In this document: piece by piece, positions 43,050 through 53,515 of the stretch
Layout: every line of letters begins with the position of its first letter
Numbering within the stretch: position 1 is the stretch's first letter
From: an uncultured Cohaesibacter sp.
GTDB taxonomy: Bacteria; Pseudomonadota; Alphaproteobacteria; Rhizobiales; Cohaesibacteraceae
Length of the DNA stretch: 64,000 nucleotides
Direction: 5' to 3'
Assembly: GCF_963676275.1 (NCBI RefSeq)
Contig: NZ_OY781091.1
Location: 4,204,501-4,268,500 of the forward strand
The notes under the pieces: model-generated
The model's database searches: none
The model's input: the letters and a program-made list of their open reading frames with translations, nothing else
Told to the model about the DNA's origin: nothing
Made by a program: the position numbers and the translations under genes

Positions 43050-44995
43050 CGGCTGCTCTCCCTTGCCAGTTTGATATCCGTGCGCAACAGGCTGTCTTGC
43101 GCCCAGAAAGCCAGCAAGCGTAACCCAAGGTAGAAACTGGTCGATAACAGGGCAAAAGGCAAGACCGAAGACCAGTCTGTTGTGGCAAATAAACCGGGAA
43201 GACGATCAAGGCTGGCAATGGAATGCACGACCCCTTGCCTGATCCCCTGCAAGACATCGGCCTGCGCGATAGAAAGGGTGCTGAAAAACAGGCAGAACAG
43301 CATTCCCTCAACCAGACAGATCAGCGTTACCAGCCGCCTCTTGCGCACAAACAGCGCCAAATACTGATGAAACAGCAAAATGCTCCCCGCCATGACAAGC
43401 AGCAACAGGATGGCATTGATCGCAAGGCCTGCATGGGAAAAACCGAATCTGAGGAAGTAATTGAGCGGAATGACGCAAAAGACGATGCCACAGATAATGA
43501 TCATCAGAAAACCGGCAGCCGCCCCCGGAACGGCAAGAGAAAACAGGACAAACCGCCGCAATGCCTGCCCCTTATTCCAATTGAATGCCAGCTTGAAGGA
43601 AAGAAGCCGCTTGGCACCAATGATCAGCCCTCCGAACAGGAAAACCAGCAGCAGAACAAGCCCCGGTAAACCGATCAGCTGCGCATTGAAATCGGAGAAG
43701 ATCTTGCGATTGAGCATCATAACCGAGCCGATAAGCCCCGGCCCGCAGGCCTCCACCGCCAGCACGGTCAGAAAGGTCAGAAGCCAGGCCATGCCCCCGC
43801 TTCTGAGCGGCGTCGGCGGCCGTTTGGGCAAACTCACATAAAGGCCGACGAAAGCGGCAAGCGCGATGGCATCAACGCCCAGCACAGTCCAGCAGAGATC
43901 CTTGGGAGCGACCAGCACGAAGAGCGTGCGGATACTGAAAAAGATACCCCAGAAATAGATCAGCATGTCACGGGCATGAAGGCTATATCCCTGTTGATGC
44001 CAAGCCCGCTCGAGGGGAGAAATGCCCGTGCGCAAGGCCGAAAAGGCATCGGCCTGCGCAAGCTGCCCCATTTGCGAAAAGCCGTAAGGCGCTTCAGCAT
44101 CGCCGACAAAGCGGAAAGCGGCCTGATCAGCATAAAATTCTCGCGCCTTGATATAGCCGACGATCAAACCGCGAAAGGTCAGATAAACGCCTGTACTGAA
44201 AAGAACGAAGATGATGATTGACAGCGGCAGGCTCAGGCTCGCTCCCATCGGGGTCATGGCAAGCATCGCCGATCCGATCACCAGCAGTGGACTAAAAATC
44301 ATGAAAAACATGAAGCTCAGAAGCGCAACAATCACCACAAATGCCGAATTTGCCAGATTATCCCTTGTCACCGCATGGGCGCATTCATGCACCATGAAGA
44401 AGGTAAGCCGCTTTTGCAGACCATCCGATCGCTTGCCTTTCAAAAGACGAGAAAGATGGGCTCTGGGAGCGTAGAAAATCCGCTCCATGCCGAAAAAATC
44501 CGTTCCCGCTTCCCCCGTCTTGCCAATTGGCATCCATATATCGACAAAATATCCAACCCGCTGGAGCAACTGTTCGGCCACCCCTCGCGCCTCGGGATAA
44601 AGCAACAGGCTCTCGCCACCGGGTTTGTCATAGCGGGAAAAATGGGCTGCGAACAACAGCGCACAAATGAACAGCAGCAGCAACCAGGCATGCATGTCAA
44701 ACGCGGAATTGCCTCGCGCCTGAAGAAATATGTCGACGGCTTCAGAAAGCCATGGCACCAGAAGCGAAGGATTGCCACCATAGATCAGATAGCTGAACTG
44801 GGCATAGAGTGGCCCGGCCCCTCTTGCCATATCCAGCGCCCACAGCATGGACAGGCTGAGCGCCAGAAAGGCAGCCCCGCCCATGACAAGAAAGGCGATC
44901 ATGCTCTGGAAGCCAGCACCCGACAAGGCATGGGCGCGTATCTGCGGATAGAGCGCTAAAGTGACGGAAACTTTCTGCTGATCATCGGAAGTCAT
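43046..44995 (-). CDS. Polytopic membrane M48-type zinc metallopeptidase
   Basis: The 649-residue protein has roughly 12 membrane helices. The zinc site is HECAH at 203-207, within MVHECAHAVTRDN, and the third ligand is probably Glu286 in AREFYADQAAF, as in M48 (HtpX/Ste24-like) peptidases. The active site lies close to the membrane surface between helices. Most M48 proteins are about 290-480 residues, so the C-terminal half (about 330-649), almost all membrane helices, is extra. It overlaps both neighbours (14 bases upstream, ATGA downstream). It may process or activate another component of the operon. Confidence 0.8.
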   Translation of the reverse strand: MTSDDQQKVSVTLALYPQIRAHALSGAGFQSMIAFLVMGGAAFLALSLSMLWALDMARGAGPLYAQFSYLIYGGNPSLLVPWLSEAVDIFLQARGNSAFDMHAWLLLLFICALLFAAHFSRYDKPGGESLLLYPEARGVAEQLLQRVGYFVDIWMPIGKTGEAGTDFFGMERIFYAPRAHLSRLLKGKRSDGLQKRLTFFMVHECAHAVTRDNLANSAFVVIVALLSFMFFMIFSPLLVIGSAMLAMTPMGASLSLPLSIIIFVLFSTGVYLTFRGLIVGYIKAREFYADQAAFRFVGDAEAPYGFSQMGQLAQADAFSALRTGISPLERAWHQQGYSLHARDMLIYFWGIFFSIRTLFVLVAPKDLCWTVLGVDAIALAAFVGLYVSLPKRPPTPLRSGGMAWLLTFLTVLAVEACGPGLIGSVMMLNRKIFSDFNAQLIGLPGLVLLLVFLFGGLIIGAKRLLSFKLAFNWNKGQALRRFVLFSLAVPGAAAGFLMIIICGIVFCVIPLNYFLRFGFSHAGLAINAILLLLVMAGSILLFHQYLALFVRKRRLVTLICLVEGMLFCLFFSTLSIAQADVLQGIRQGVVHSIASLDRLPGLFATTDWSSVLPFALLSTSFYLGLRLLAFWAQDSLLRTDIKLARESSR

Positions 44996-45983
44996 CTAAT
45001 TTCAGTGTCTTGCAGATCGGCAGGTCAGGAATGCGCCGTCTGCCAATGCTCGCAAGGATAGGCGTGCGATAGGTTAAAAATAAAGTTGCTTTAAACGTCA
45101 ATGCAAATACAGGTTTACTGGCGCCATGGTGTGATATAACGAAGGCCATGGCAACCTGATTTCTGCGACAATGCATGATTTGCAGCATTTCACTCAACAG
45201 AATCGCGATCCTGAAGCCGATTTCCCTCACTCTCTGGTCTGCCACTGCCTGCCCATGCATGCCGATCAACTGATCGAGCGCCTGAGTGGGGTGATGGCGC
45301 GTCGCGGAGAAATCCCCATTCTCATTATGAACCTTCAGCATCAGCACCAGATCCTCGCGACCCGATCCCTTTATCTCGAGTATCTCGATCAGTGGCGATA
45401 TGGAACCGAGCAGCGCCTTGAATGCACTCAAAACCTCCACCGTGAAGCTTCCCGCCTCTATCTGGCGGCGCAAATGCCCCATATAGGCCTCAAAGGGCCT
45501 CTCTGTTTGCTCGCCGGTGGCATCCTGTTCGCGCACGCCTTCCCAGCGTTCGACTTCGCCATCAAGCCAGTGGGCCATCTTCTGGCGATAGGCATGGATC
45601 TTCTTGCCCTGAGGCGCTCGGAATCTGCGCGGCACCCACCCGAGGCGGGCGACGAAGCTGGCCCACCGCGGCAAAAGTGGCATCGCGCCGATCCCCACCC
45701 AGGCCTGCCTCTGGTCTTGATCTGATGCTGAATAGTCAAACAGCGCCCGCAACAGCATGTTGGCCGTCAGATCATCAGGCACTTGCATCAAGGGTTCGAC
45801 AGACTGATCAAGCCAAAAGGCCCATTGCCAAAGCCAGTCCAGCCTTTTCCTGCGACTGGCCTCAAGTCTGGTGGCATCAAGTCCGTCACCCTGCAGCAGT
45901 CCGGCATCGACCTTGAGGCTGTCCCTGTCAAAGGTGAAATAGGCATCGTCGACCACCAGCGTTGTCTCGGGCGCATCAATCAT
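44982..45983 (-). CDS. Unrecognised cytosolic protein of the MoxR-vWA operon
   Basis: The 333-residue protein lacks a signal peptide and membrane helices. It opens with VVDDAYFTFDRDSLKV and has a Trp-rich stretch (RLDWLWQWAFWLDQSVEPL) near 50. I cannot assign a domain. The start overlaps the end of the giant propeller gene by eight bases and its end overlaps the M48 gene by 14, so it belongs to the same coupled operon. A small adaptor role between these two proteins is possible but unproven. Confidence 0.75.
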   Translation of the reverse strand: MIDAPETTLVVDDAYFTFDRDSLKVDAGLLQGDGLDATRLEASRRKRLDWLWQWAFWLDQSVEPLMQVPDDLTANMLLRALFDYSASDQDQRQAWVGIGAMPLLPRWASFVARLGWVPRRFRAPQGKKIHAYRQKMAHWLDGEVERWEGVREQDATGEQTERPFEAYMGHLRRQIEAGSFTVEVLSAFKALLGSISPLIEILEIKGSGREDLVLMLKVHNENGDFSATRHHPTQALDQLIGMHGQAVADQRVREIGFRIAILLSEMLQIMHCRRNQVAMAFVISHHGASKPVFALTFKATLFLTYRTPILASIGRRRIPDLPICKTLKLDDFR

Positions 45984-48900
45984 GCCGACCTCCCTGTGTC
46001 ATCGTGAAAGACAGCAGCGCATCCAGATCAGCTTCATAGATTTCCTCAGATGTCAGAATGACAAAGCGATTGCCAAGCTGCCGGACAAGGATCGGAGCTT
46101 CGGGCAAGGTGGCAAGCGCCGCCTTGATGTCTCCCACCTGTGCAGACAGGCTGCCATCTGGCAAAAACTGCAAGGACAGCCGGGACGGAGGACGGCCCCA
46201 AAGCTCGAAATGACTCAAATATCGCGCCCGATCCGTCAATTCGGCAACATCTCCGGCCTCAACCATCTCGAGACTATCGCAATCGAGGGAAATCCTCGCC
46301 CGGCGCCCACCTGAGCCAACCAAGTCGGCATAGGCCCTTTTGGGTGTGATCTCCAGCCCCGGCATCTTTGCGGCTCCAAGCCCGGAGAGTCTGGTGCCCA
46401 GACCGTCAAGCCCCTTGCAAAGAGACATCTGCTGCCCCCTCAGATCGCTCTGTCTATTCTCGGCGAGAATACCGATATCACCATTTTCATCCAGAAACAG
46501 CCCTTCAGGATCCCGCGTCACGGCCCAGGCTCCCAGCCAGTCGAGTGTCTCCAGATCGAACAGATTGACGCGCTTCTCGCCACTGATGGCAACGACATCC
46601 CCCCCTTGCCAGCGTGACAGGACTGCATGCCCACGGGCGACAAGATCGGAGAATTGACCATCGACCAGATGCCGGGAAATCTTGCTACCATTCAGACTGG
46701 CTGCCGACATATGCAGGCCATTTTTTCCCTTGCGATAGGCAAAGCGGCCATCTTCGGCGAGCAGGACATCGCAGGCCTCCACCTGATCCATCTGGCCATT
46801 GGCCTGCCAGCGATAAAAGCGCCCATCCATCATCGACAGGCAAAGCGATGCCATGTCCGCGCGATCCCGATCAAGCACCCGATCCACATCCGCATCGGGA
46901 CCGAAGGAAAGCACCTTCCCCGCCAGTCCTTCCTGATTGATCGCACGCGCCCCATTCTCGCTTTCCCATTGATTGTCAGGCTGCCGCACCCAGCCAATAG
47001 CGGTCATCAAATCGATATGGCTCGGCTCAATTCGGGCAATCTGCCGGATATCATCCAGCGCAAAGCGCCCGGCGGCCAGCCCATTCTCCTCGCCATGCCA
47101 ACGAAACTGCAACGACCCTTCTCGCCCGGCAGTGCGCCCGATCAGCCAGATGCCCGTATCCGCATTGCCGACGATCGATTGCTTGACGAAAGGATCATCC
47201 CGGCCTTTCCGCAAGGTCAACCGCGCATCGATCGCACGTGCATCCAGATGTCCCTGCCAAAGCCGTCCATCCATGCAGCGCATCAGCGTCAACGGACTAT
47301 CGCCTTCCTCCCGAGCAAGAGCAAGCAGCGAAGACCCGTCATTCGCGGTCGCCGCCCTGTCAAACCGGCAGACCGGCTCGCCTTCTGCTCGATCCAGCTT
47401 TTGAAGCGAGAAAAGATCAGGATCAATCTCTGCATCATCACCAACCAGCGGCACGAAGCCCTGTGGTGAATAGGCCCAGATCATCCCTTGAGCCGAAACG
47501 AGCCCTTCCCTTTCGTCAATGGCGAGCCGCCCGCCGGCAAAATCAAGACGCTTCCAGCGCATGTCATCGCGATATTCGAACAAAACACCGGCTTGCTCAT
47601 TGCGCACCCGCATTTGCTGCGCCTCATAGGGCCGCCGGTCACCCTGACGCGCCTTCAGCGCCGCCCCGAACTCATCCGAGGCCACAAGTTCCCCCTCTTC
47701 CCAGCGCCAGATCCGTCCAGCCTCAACATAAAGCCCGGCGGGCAGGCCCAAAGGTTCTTCATAGGAAGAGGCGACCGTTTTTTCCTGGCACGACAGCGTA
47801 ACCTTGCCCTCATTGCCAAAGCGGGCCGTCCGGGAGAGCTTCAAGCCGTTCCCCTGCCTTGAAAGCTGCGAAAGATTGCCATGCCAACTCTGCGCCAACA
47901 CGCCATTGCAGCGGACCAACGCGTCAAGCTCATCATGGGGAAAGCGTCCGGATGCAGGCAAGGCAATCGCCTCACCAAGCAGCTGCCCCTTTTCGTCAAA
48001 ATAGCGCACCATGATGCGGCCCTTGTCCCGCTCCCAGCGCCAGAAGTCATTGCCTCCCAGATCTTCCCGCCCAAGATCAATGCCCACCTCACAAGGCAGC
48101 AACATATCCTGTTCGATGGCAAGACAGGCCCCCGATCCCGCAGCATAAACCGAGGCAGGCCTGCCGTAGTAAGTCCCGACATGAAGCACCGGCACATGAT
48201 CGGACGGAGAGGAAAGGGAATTGCCAAGCTCGACAAAGCGTTGCGCGGTAATCTGCCCCTGTTGGAGCTGCAATATCTGCAAGCCAACCGACGTTCCGGC
48301 ATAGAGCCGCCCGCCATGGCCATGAATGGCCAGAAACCGGTCCATCGGCATTGGCTCGCCTTTTTCCCAGCTGATGGGCGACCATCCTGCCTCGAAACCG
48401 GCAAGTTCGGTTTTCAGTTCAACCGAAGGCTTGCTGGCAACGAACCGCACCCGCAACCAGTCAAGCCCGGCGGCGAGGCGCTCGATATCGGGATTTTCTT
48501 CGTAGCCAACGCGCACAAAAGACTGCCCGTCCCACTTCCGGGCAATAGCCCCGCGCCGTGTGAGCGCGACAATGGCTCTAGTACCGTCCCGCATGGGGCG
48601 AACCGCCAAAGTCTGGCCCGATGGCATGTTGGCCGTGGCAGCAAGACTGGCAGACAGTGCATCAAAGCCGGAAAATTGCCGAACCCCGTCGCCCAGCCGC
48701 ATCACCAGCCCCTGCTCCGAATAGGCTGCATCAAACAGGATATCGCTCTCAAACCGCAACCCGAGCCGCCTCTCTGCGCTCATGTTGCGCGTGGTCGAGC
48801 GGGTAATCAGACGGCCATCCTGATAGAGCCAGATCAGATCCTGATCGGTCGCGATCTGGCGATCGGTAAAGGGATTGTCGGCCCGTTGCCACCCCATCGC

Positions 48901-51900
48901 ATCAAAGACCAGCCACTGCCGCTTGCCTTCCAGCGCATAAAGCCTGTCGTCTGCGCTGGTCAGCACCGACGTGCCCGCCGCAGGAAGGCTCGCACTGCGA
49001 GACAGATCATGCGTACCGACCAATCCGACGGGGGTAAGAAACCAGCTCTCGCCATCGGAAAAGGCAATATCGCGCCGGTCATCAAACAGGAAACCATCTC
49101 TGGAGAAGGCATTATAGATTCGCAGACCATCAGACCATTGTGCAGACAGGCCGGCCCCGCCAACCTGCCCCTTGATCTGCAATGCGCCAAGGTCAATCCT
49201 GTAGCCCGTGTTGGCCACAAGCGGCGACGGATTGTCCACCCCGATGGCGCGACCATCAGCAAAATAAACCCTACCATGACCAACCGCGCTGACATCTTCA
49301 GGCAAATTCATCCGCTTCCAGCGAAGCGATGGCTCCTTGCCGGTCTGATAAATCCATGCACCATGCCGGTTTGTCACCATATAGCGCGCGGCATCAAGCA
49401 TCACGCTCTTGCCCGGCGCGGCAAAGGCAAAGCGCCCCTCTGGCATGGCGTCCCTTGCGGGCAGGTAAAAAGCATTTCCATTCTCATCAGAAAATGAAAA
49501 TTGCCCCGTCTTTCTGTCCCAACCGAAACCGCCGCTCTTGGCCGCAGGAGCATCCGTGCCCGTCAATTGCCCATCGAGGCGAGCGACTTCATATCCGCCG
49601 GCGGATAGCACGATCTGCCCATTCTGCTGATCGATCCCGGTGCCATCCAGCTCTCCGCTTTGGGGCGAGAGTGCATTTTTCAAAATATCGGTTTGCTCCG
49701 CAAGCGAAGCACCGGCTCTGAAAGCCGCGAGCGCATCAGCCCCATCGCGCCTTTCAAGATCATGGCTGACAAGATCAAGCGCATAAAGGGCATCCTCGCC
49801 GACACGCAGCAGCAGAGCCTTTCCATCGATGACAACCGCTTCGATCCTCTCCAGATCGGTGCCAAGCTGTTGCTGCTTGCGGGTGGCACGATCAATCAGG
49901 AAAACCGCCCCATCCCGATTTTGAACAAGCCACTGGCTGCCATCAATCTGATAGGCTACAGCGATATCTTCGCCATCAAACCGCAGAGCGGGCGGCAGCA
50001 GGGGGTCGCAATGATCAAAATCAGCCTGCCCCGAAACCCACTGACAGAGGCTGACAGCCCCATCAGCCGACCGCCTGAGCAACTGGTTATTGCCCAGCAC
50101 CGTAACCTGCTCTCCGCGCGCGGGCCGATAGGAAAAATGCTCTGGCATCCATCCGTTGGCCGCAGATGTGCCAGCCGGTTTGATGATCAGCAGTGATGCG
50201 GGGTGTTCCACGCTGCCTCCATCCAGAATGACCATCTGCCCGTTTTGCTGCCTTATGTGACGCCCATCAGGCGAGAAGGGCAAGGCAATGGCCGCCGACA
50301 TCCCCGCCACCTTGTTATCTGGCTTGTGATTTGGCGCATCAGCCACGGCGAGCGCATTCTCTCCCAGAAAAAGCCAGTTGCTATCGGGCATCAGCGCAAC
50401 ATCCCGGATTCGATCCGGACTGAAAGGCAAGGCCGCAGCATGCCATTGCATCAGGGGAGACAGGGACAGCGCTTTCAATTCAGGATCGGCCACGCCGCCA
50501 AAAGAGCGCCCTCTCTTGTCTTCCAGCGTCAGAACAAGCTCTTCACCTCTGGCCCAGACATCCGTATGCGCAAAGGCTTGCCCGTCACTGGCAAATGCCA
50601 GCCGCGACCAATGGCGCTTTGCGCTGTCATAGCGCCAAAGAGCCCTGTCATCGCTGAAGTAAAGAGAGCCGCCAAGCCGGGCCACCGACCGGAAGTCTTT
50701 TGGCACCGGCAGCTGGCTCCCGCGCGGCAACATCAGGCTGGATAATGTGCCATTCTTCCAGATCTGATAGGAGCCATCATCCTGCAACAGGCCAATCTCG
50801 CGCCGGGTTCTGGAAACGGCCAACTGGCCTGCCGTCAGATGCTCGATCTTTCTGGAAAGATCCACGCTGGCACGCGAACAGCTGTCTGAAATTTTCAGCT
50901 GATCCAGCGCCACAATCCATGCATCCTGTTCATTGTGAACAACCAGATGGGACCCGATCAGCGACATCCGGGCATTGCGTGGCAGAGATTTCCTGGAAAG
51001 CCGGAAGCCGGAAAAGCGCCTGTGAGCCTGATCCCTGAGCCACAGATCCCCGCCCACCAGCGCAACCACTCCGGCGCCCGGAACGGACGCAACATCAATG
51101 ATCGCATCGCCTGCCGGGCCCGGATTGCGATAATAGCAAGTCGGCTTGCCCGCCTTGCCATTGACAATTGTATGGCGGGCCAGAAAGGTTACCTCGCCAT
51201 CATTCTGCACACTGGCAACTTCATCGCCCACCATGCTCGCAGACAAAACCCGCGCCCGCCCCACGGCAAGGCTCTTTTTGCCCAGCCATGCATTCTTGCC
51301 GTCATAGCTGACCGGAACCGATCCGGACAGACCGGCAAGATGCAGCGGCCCTGCCGTGGAGAGCTTGATCGTGCGAACAATGCTGCGTCGGGCAGGAGAA
51401 TAGACCGTAATGCCCCTCGCCGAAGCCAGAAACAGTTCAGCCCCATTGCTTTGGGCATCACTGATCTGGTGCGCCCCGAAACCAAAGGCTTCATCGCTGC
51501 CTGTCAGGCGCTGTTTATGGCCCTCGGCAATGAGGCTCCCCCCCGATCCCAGCATATAGAGCGCGCCATCGACAGAGGCGATCTGGCGGATATCTTCGTT
51601 GACCGGCATGGAAAGCTTGTCGACATAGCCGCGTTCTGCCAGCGAATAGACACTGACAGACCGGTCTCGGGCCAGATAGGTCCGATCTCCCAGACTGACA
51701 ACATCCCGCACCGGGCCGCTTTCCCCGCTATCCTCACCCAACATGGGTTGCAGCTCAATCGTGCGAACAGCGAGCGCCACGCGAAAGGGTTGCCCCTTGG
51801 CGTCGACCACGAGCAGATCATTTCCATCCCGGTGAATGGTCTTGAGCCTTGAGGGCAGCAATCTGTGGGCAACGCGATCAAGAATCGGCTGAGCCTCAGA

Positions 51901-53511
51901 CCCGGCCAGCCGCCAGGCCTCGATCTGGTCGCCAGACAGCGCCCAGAGAATATCGGCTCCCCCAAAAAGTCGACTATCGGGCTGAAACAACAGGCTCGGA
52001 GACAGTTCCGCCCGGGAAATGGAAACATAGCTCCTTTTCTTGAGATCATGCAGAACAAGAAAATCCTCGCCCACCATCACGAGGCGATCAAACGCAGCGA
52101 CAGAGCGTTTCATCTTGGCCAGCGGTTCCCTTGCCGCAAGGCCGTCATTGAGCAGAGATGCCTCGTCGCCAACGATCCGCCATGTCTGGTTGCTCTGGCT
52201 TTGAACCAGCAGCGCGCCCGTCCCGTCAAGCGCAAGAGAGCGCACCATCTGTCCATCAAGCGACCAGAAACGTATCTGGCCTGAACGCTCTAGCAGACCG
52301 ACCTTTCCGGGCGCGGCAAAATAGATACCGTCAACAGAAGGCGCTTCCAGATAAGGCCCGACAGGATCGGCAAGCAACTGCTTCCAGTTTCGCAGTACCC
52401 GATCATAGAGATAGATGCCCGCTTCCCCGAGCATCATGATCCTCTTGCCGTCCTGCGACACCAGAGCCCGCGAAAGCTGCGCCTGAGACAGCTGCGGATA
52501 GAGTTCAGTCTCACCGAACAGGCGTTCCAGACCTCCCTCCTGGGCAAATCTGTAGAGCGCCAGACATGCGCCACCAGAGCAAGGCCTCTTTGCCAATATC
52601 AGGGCCTCGTCCTGATGCACCGCCAGATCGAGAATGGCGCCGATTTCCTCACCGACTAGCTTTTTTGAGTCGAGCTGACCTTCGGCATCGAATGTCAGCG
52701 TCATCAAGCCCTTCTCAAGGCCAAGCAGGAAAACCGGGCCGACAGCCGCCATTCTGGCGGGTGCCTTGAGATGCTCATCGGCCAATATCGCCTGCTGGTC
52801 GGCAACCGGAATGGCAATCCATTTGCGCTGCGTCAGATCAAACAGACCCAATCCGTCGGCTTTGGTTGCCATCAGAAGCCAGCGCTTATCTTCGCTAACG
52901 GCAATCCCGGTCACATCGGCCTCTTCCACCGGCTTTCCCGAAGCACCGACAAAGCGGCTGTCTGAGAGAATGGTTCGCCAGTTGCCCTTGTTGCGCAGCA
53001 CAAGCCCACCGGCATCGGAATAGGCAAACAGCCCCGTCTTGTCCGGACAGTGCGACAGGGCACCCTCCAGCCGTGTCGGGCAGGCTTGCGACAGATCGAC
53101 GAAATCACTACCGATTCCCGCAATATCGGAAAGCCCGTCATCATCGGACCACAGGCCGGTCCTGAGATCGACGCTGTGCAGCGCCCCCTTTTGCCGCAGC
53201 ACCGAGAGCTGATCATTGCCCGCAAGATAAGAGGCCGCAACAAAGGGGCCATTGGCGCGGGCCGCATCGGACCGCAAGTTAGCGGCCAGCCGATCATCAG
53301 CAAATGGCCTCAAGGGGGAGGGATCGAACCAGCCAAAGCGCAACTGCCCATTGGCAAGCACCGCTCCGAGGGCAACGATTGCGACAACAGACAGCCCCCA
53401 TATTGACAGGGAGATGGGGTCAAGACGCTTGCGCAAGGGAACAAGACGTTCGATTGCGCGCCTTTTCGCCTCAACCCTTGCCAATGATCGGTTACGCCAG
53501 AGAGAAAACAT
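45976..53511 (-). CDS. Giant membrane-anchored beta-propeller-like protein (2511 aa)
   Basis: A basic cytosolic N-terminus (1-32) leads to one membrane helix (about 33-53); by the positive-inside rule the remaining 2450 residues are periplasmic. This part is built of short beta strands with recurring blade-like motifs, such as GLFDLTQRKWIAI, YLYDRVLRNWKQLL, LWRYDSAKRHWSRL, LYALEGKRQWLVF and RIWRWEEGELV, so it should form several beta-propellers in series. Closely spaced Cys pairs (QAC...SHC, RPCSGGAC, SLC...DHC, GAC...LPC) fit disulfides outside the cytosol. No catalytic motif is seen. Its role may be scaffold, sensor or substrate receptor of the MoxR-vWA system. The start follows the previous stop by four bases. 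Confidence 0.8.
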   Translation of the reverse strand: MFSLWRNRSLARVEAKRRAIERLVPLRKRLDPISLSIWGLSVVAIVALGAVLANGQLRFGWFDPSPLRPFADDRLAANLRSDAARANGPFVAASYLAGNDQLSVLRQKGALHSVDLRTGLWSDDDGLSDIAGIGSDFVDLSQACPTRLEGALSHCPDKTGLFAYSDAGGLVLRNKGNWRTILSDSRFVGASGKPVEEADVTGIAVSEDKRWLLMATKADGLGLFDLTQRKWIAIPVADQQAILADEHLKAPARMAAVGPVFLLGLEKGLMTLTFDAEGQLDSKKLVGEEIGAILDLAVHQDEALILAKRPCSGGACLALYRFAQEGGLERLFGETELYPQLSQAQLSRALVSQDGKRIMMLGEAGIYLYDRVLRNWKQLLADPVGPYLEAPSVDGIYFAAPGKVGLLERSGQIRFWSLDGQMVRSLALDGTGALLVQSQSNQTWRIVGDEASLLNDGLAAREPLAKMKRSVAAFDRLVMVGEDFLVLHDLKKRSYVSISRAELSPSLLFQPDSRLFGGADILWALSGDQIEAWRLAGSEAQPILDRVAHRLLPSRLKTIHRDGNDLLVVDAKGQPFRVALAVRTIELQPMLGEDSGESGPVRDVVSLGDRTYLARDRSVSVYSLAERGYVDKLSMPVNEDIRQIASVDGALYMLGSGGSLIAEGHKQRLTGSDEAFGFGAHQISDAQSNGAELFLASARGITVYSPARRSIVRTIKLSTAGPLHLAGLSGSVPVSYDGKNAWLGKKSLAVGRARVLSASMVGDEVASVQNDGEVTFLARHTIVNGKAGKPTCYYRNPGPAGDAIIDVASVPGAGVVALVGGDLWLRDQAHRRFSGFRLSRKSLPRNARMSLIGSHLVVHNEQDAWIVALDQLKISDSCSRASVDLSRKIEHLTAGQLAVSRTRREIGLLQDDGSYQIWKNGTLSSLMLPRGSQLPVPKDFRSVARLGGSLYFSDDRALWRYDSAKRHWSRLAFASDGQAFAHTDVWARGEELVLTLEDKRGRSFGGVADPELKALSLSPLMQWHAAALPFSPDRIRDVALMPDSNWLFLGENALAVADAPNHKPDNKVAGMSAAIALPFSPDGRHIRQQNGQMVILDGGSVEHPASLLIIKPAGTSAANGWMPEHFSYRPARGEQVTVLGNNQLLRRSADGAVSLCQWVSGQADFDHCDPLLPPALRFDGEDIAVAYQIDGSQWLVQNRDGAVFLIDRATRKQQQLGTDLERIEAVVIDGKALLLRVGEDALYALDLVSHDLERRDGADALAAFRAGASLAEQTDILKNALSPQSGELDGTGIDQQNGQIVLSAGGYEVARLDGQLTGTDAPAAKSGGFGWDRKTGQFSFSDENGNAFYLPARDAMPEGRFAFAAPGKSVMLDAARYMVTNRHGAWIYQTGKEPSLRWKRMNLPEDVSAVGHGRVYFADGRAIGVDNPSPLVANTGYRIDLGALQIKGQVGGAGLSAQWSDGLRIYNAFSRDGFLFDDRRDIAFSDGESWFLTPVGLVGTHDLSRSASLPAAGTSVLTSADDRLYALEGKRQWLVFDAMGWQRADNPFTDRQIATDQDLIWLYQDGRLITRSTTRNMSAERRLGLRFESDILFDAAYSEQGLVMRLGDGVRQFSGFDALSASLAATANMPSGQTLAVRPMRDGTRAIVALTRRGAIARKWDGQSFVRVGYEENPDIERLAAGLDWLRVRFVASKPSVELKTELAGFEAGWSPISWEKGEPMPMDRFLAIHGHGGRLYAGTSVGLQILQLQQGQITAQRFVELGNSLSSPSDHVPVLHVGTYYGRPASVYAAGSGACLAIEQDMLLPCEVGIDLGREDLGGNDFWRWERDKGRIMVRYFDEKGQLLGEAIALPASGRFPHDELDALVRCNGVLAQSWHGNLSQLSRQGNGLKLSRTARFGNEGKVTLSCQEKTVASSYEEPLGLPAGLYVEAGRIWRWEEGELVASDEFGAALKARQGDRRPYEAQQMRVRNEQAGVLFEYRDDMRWKRLDFAGGRLAIDEREGLVSAQGMIWAYSPQGFVPLVGDDAEIDPDLFSLQKLDRAEGEPVCRFDRAATANDGSSLLALAREEGDSPLTLMRCMDGRLWQGHLDARAIDARLTLRKGRDDPFVKQSIVGNADTGIWLIGRTAGREGSLQFRWHGEENGLAAGRFALDDIRQIARIEPSHIDLMTAIGWVRQPDNQWESENGARAINQEGLAGKVLSFGPDADVDRVLDRDRADMASLCLSMMDGRFYRWQANGQMDQVEACDVLLAEDGRFAYRKGKNGLHMSAASLNGSKISRHLVDGQFSDLVARGHAVLSRWQGGDVVAISGEKRVNLFDLETLDWLGAWAVTRDPEGLFLDENGDIGILAENRQSDLRGQQMSLCKGLDGLGTRLSGLGAAKMPGLEITPKRAYADLVGSGGRRARISLDCDSLEMVEAGDVAELTDRARYLSHFELWGRPPSRLSLQFLPDGSLSAQVGDIKAALATLPEAPILVRQLGNRFVILTSEEIYEADLDALLSFTMTQGGRHD

Positions 53512-53515
53512 GTCC

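Noticed and set aside
47881-49497. 538-codon open frame on the + strand
   Set aside because: It is antisense to the giant propeller gene, which has consistent blade motifs through the same stretch; long antisense frames are expected in this GC-rich coding DNA.
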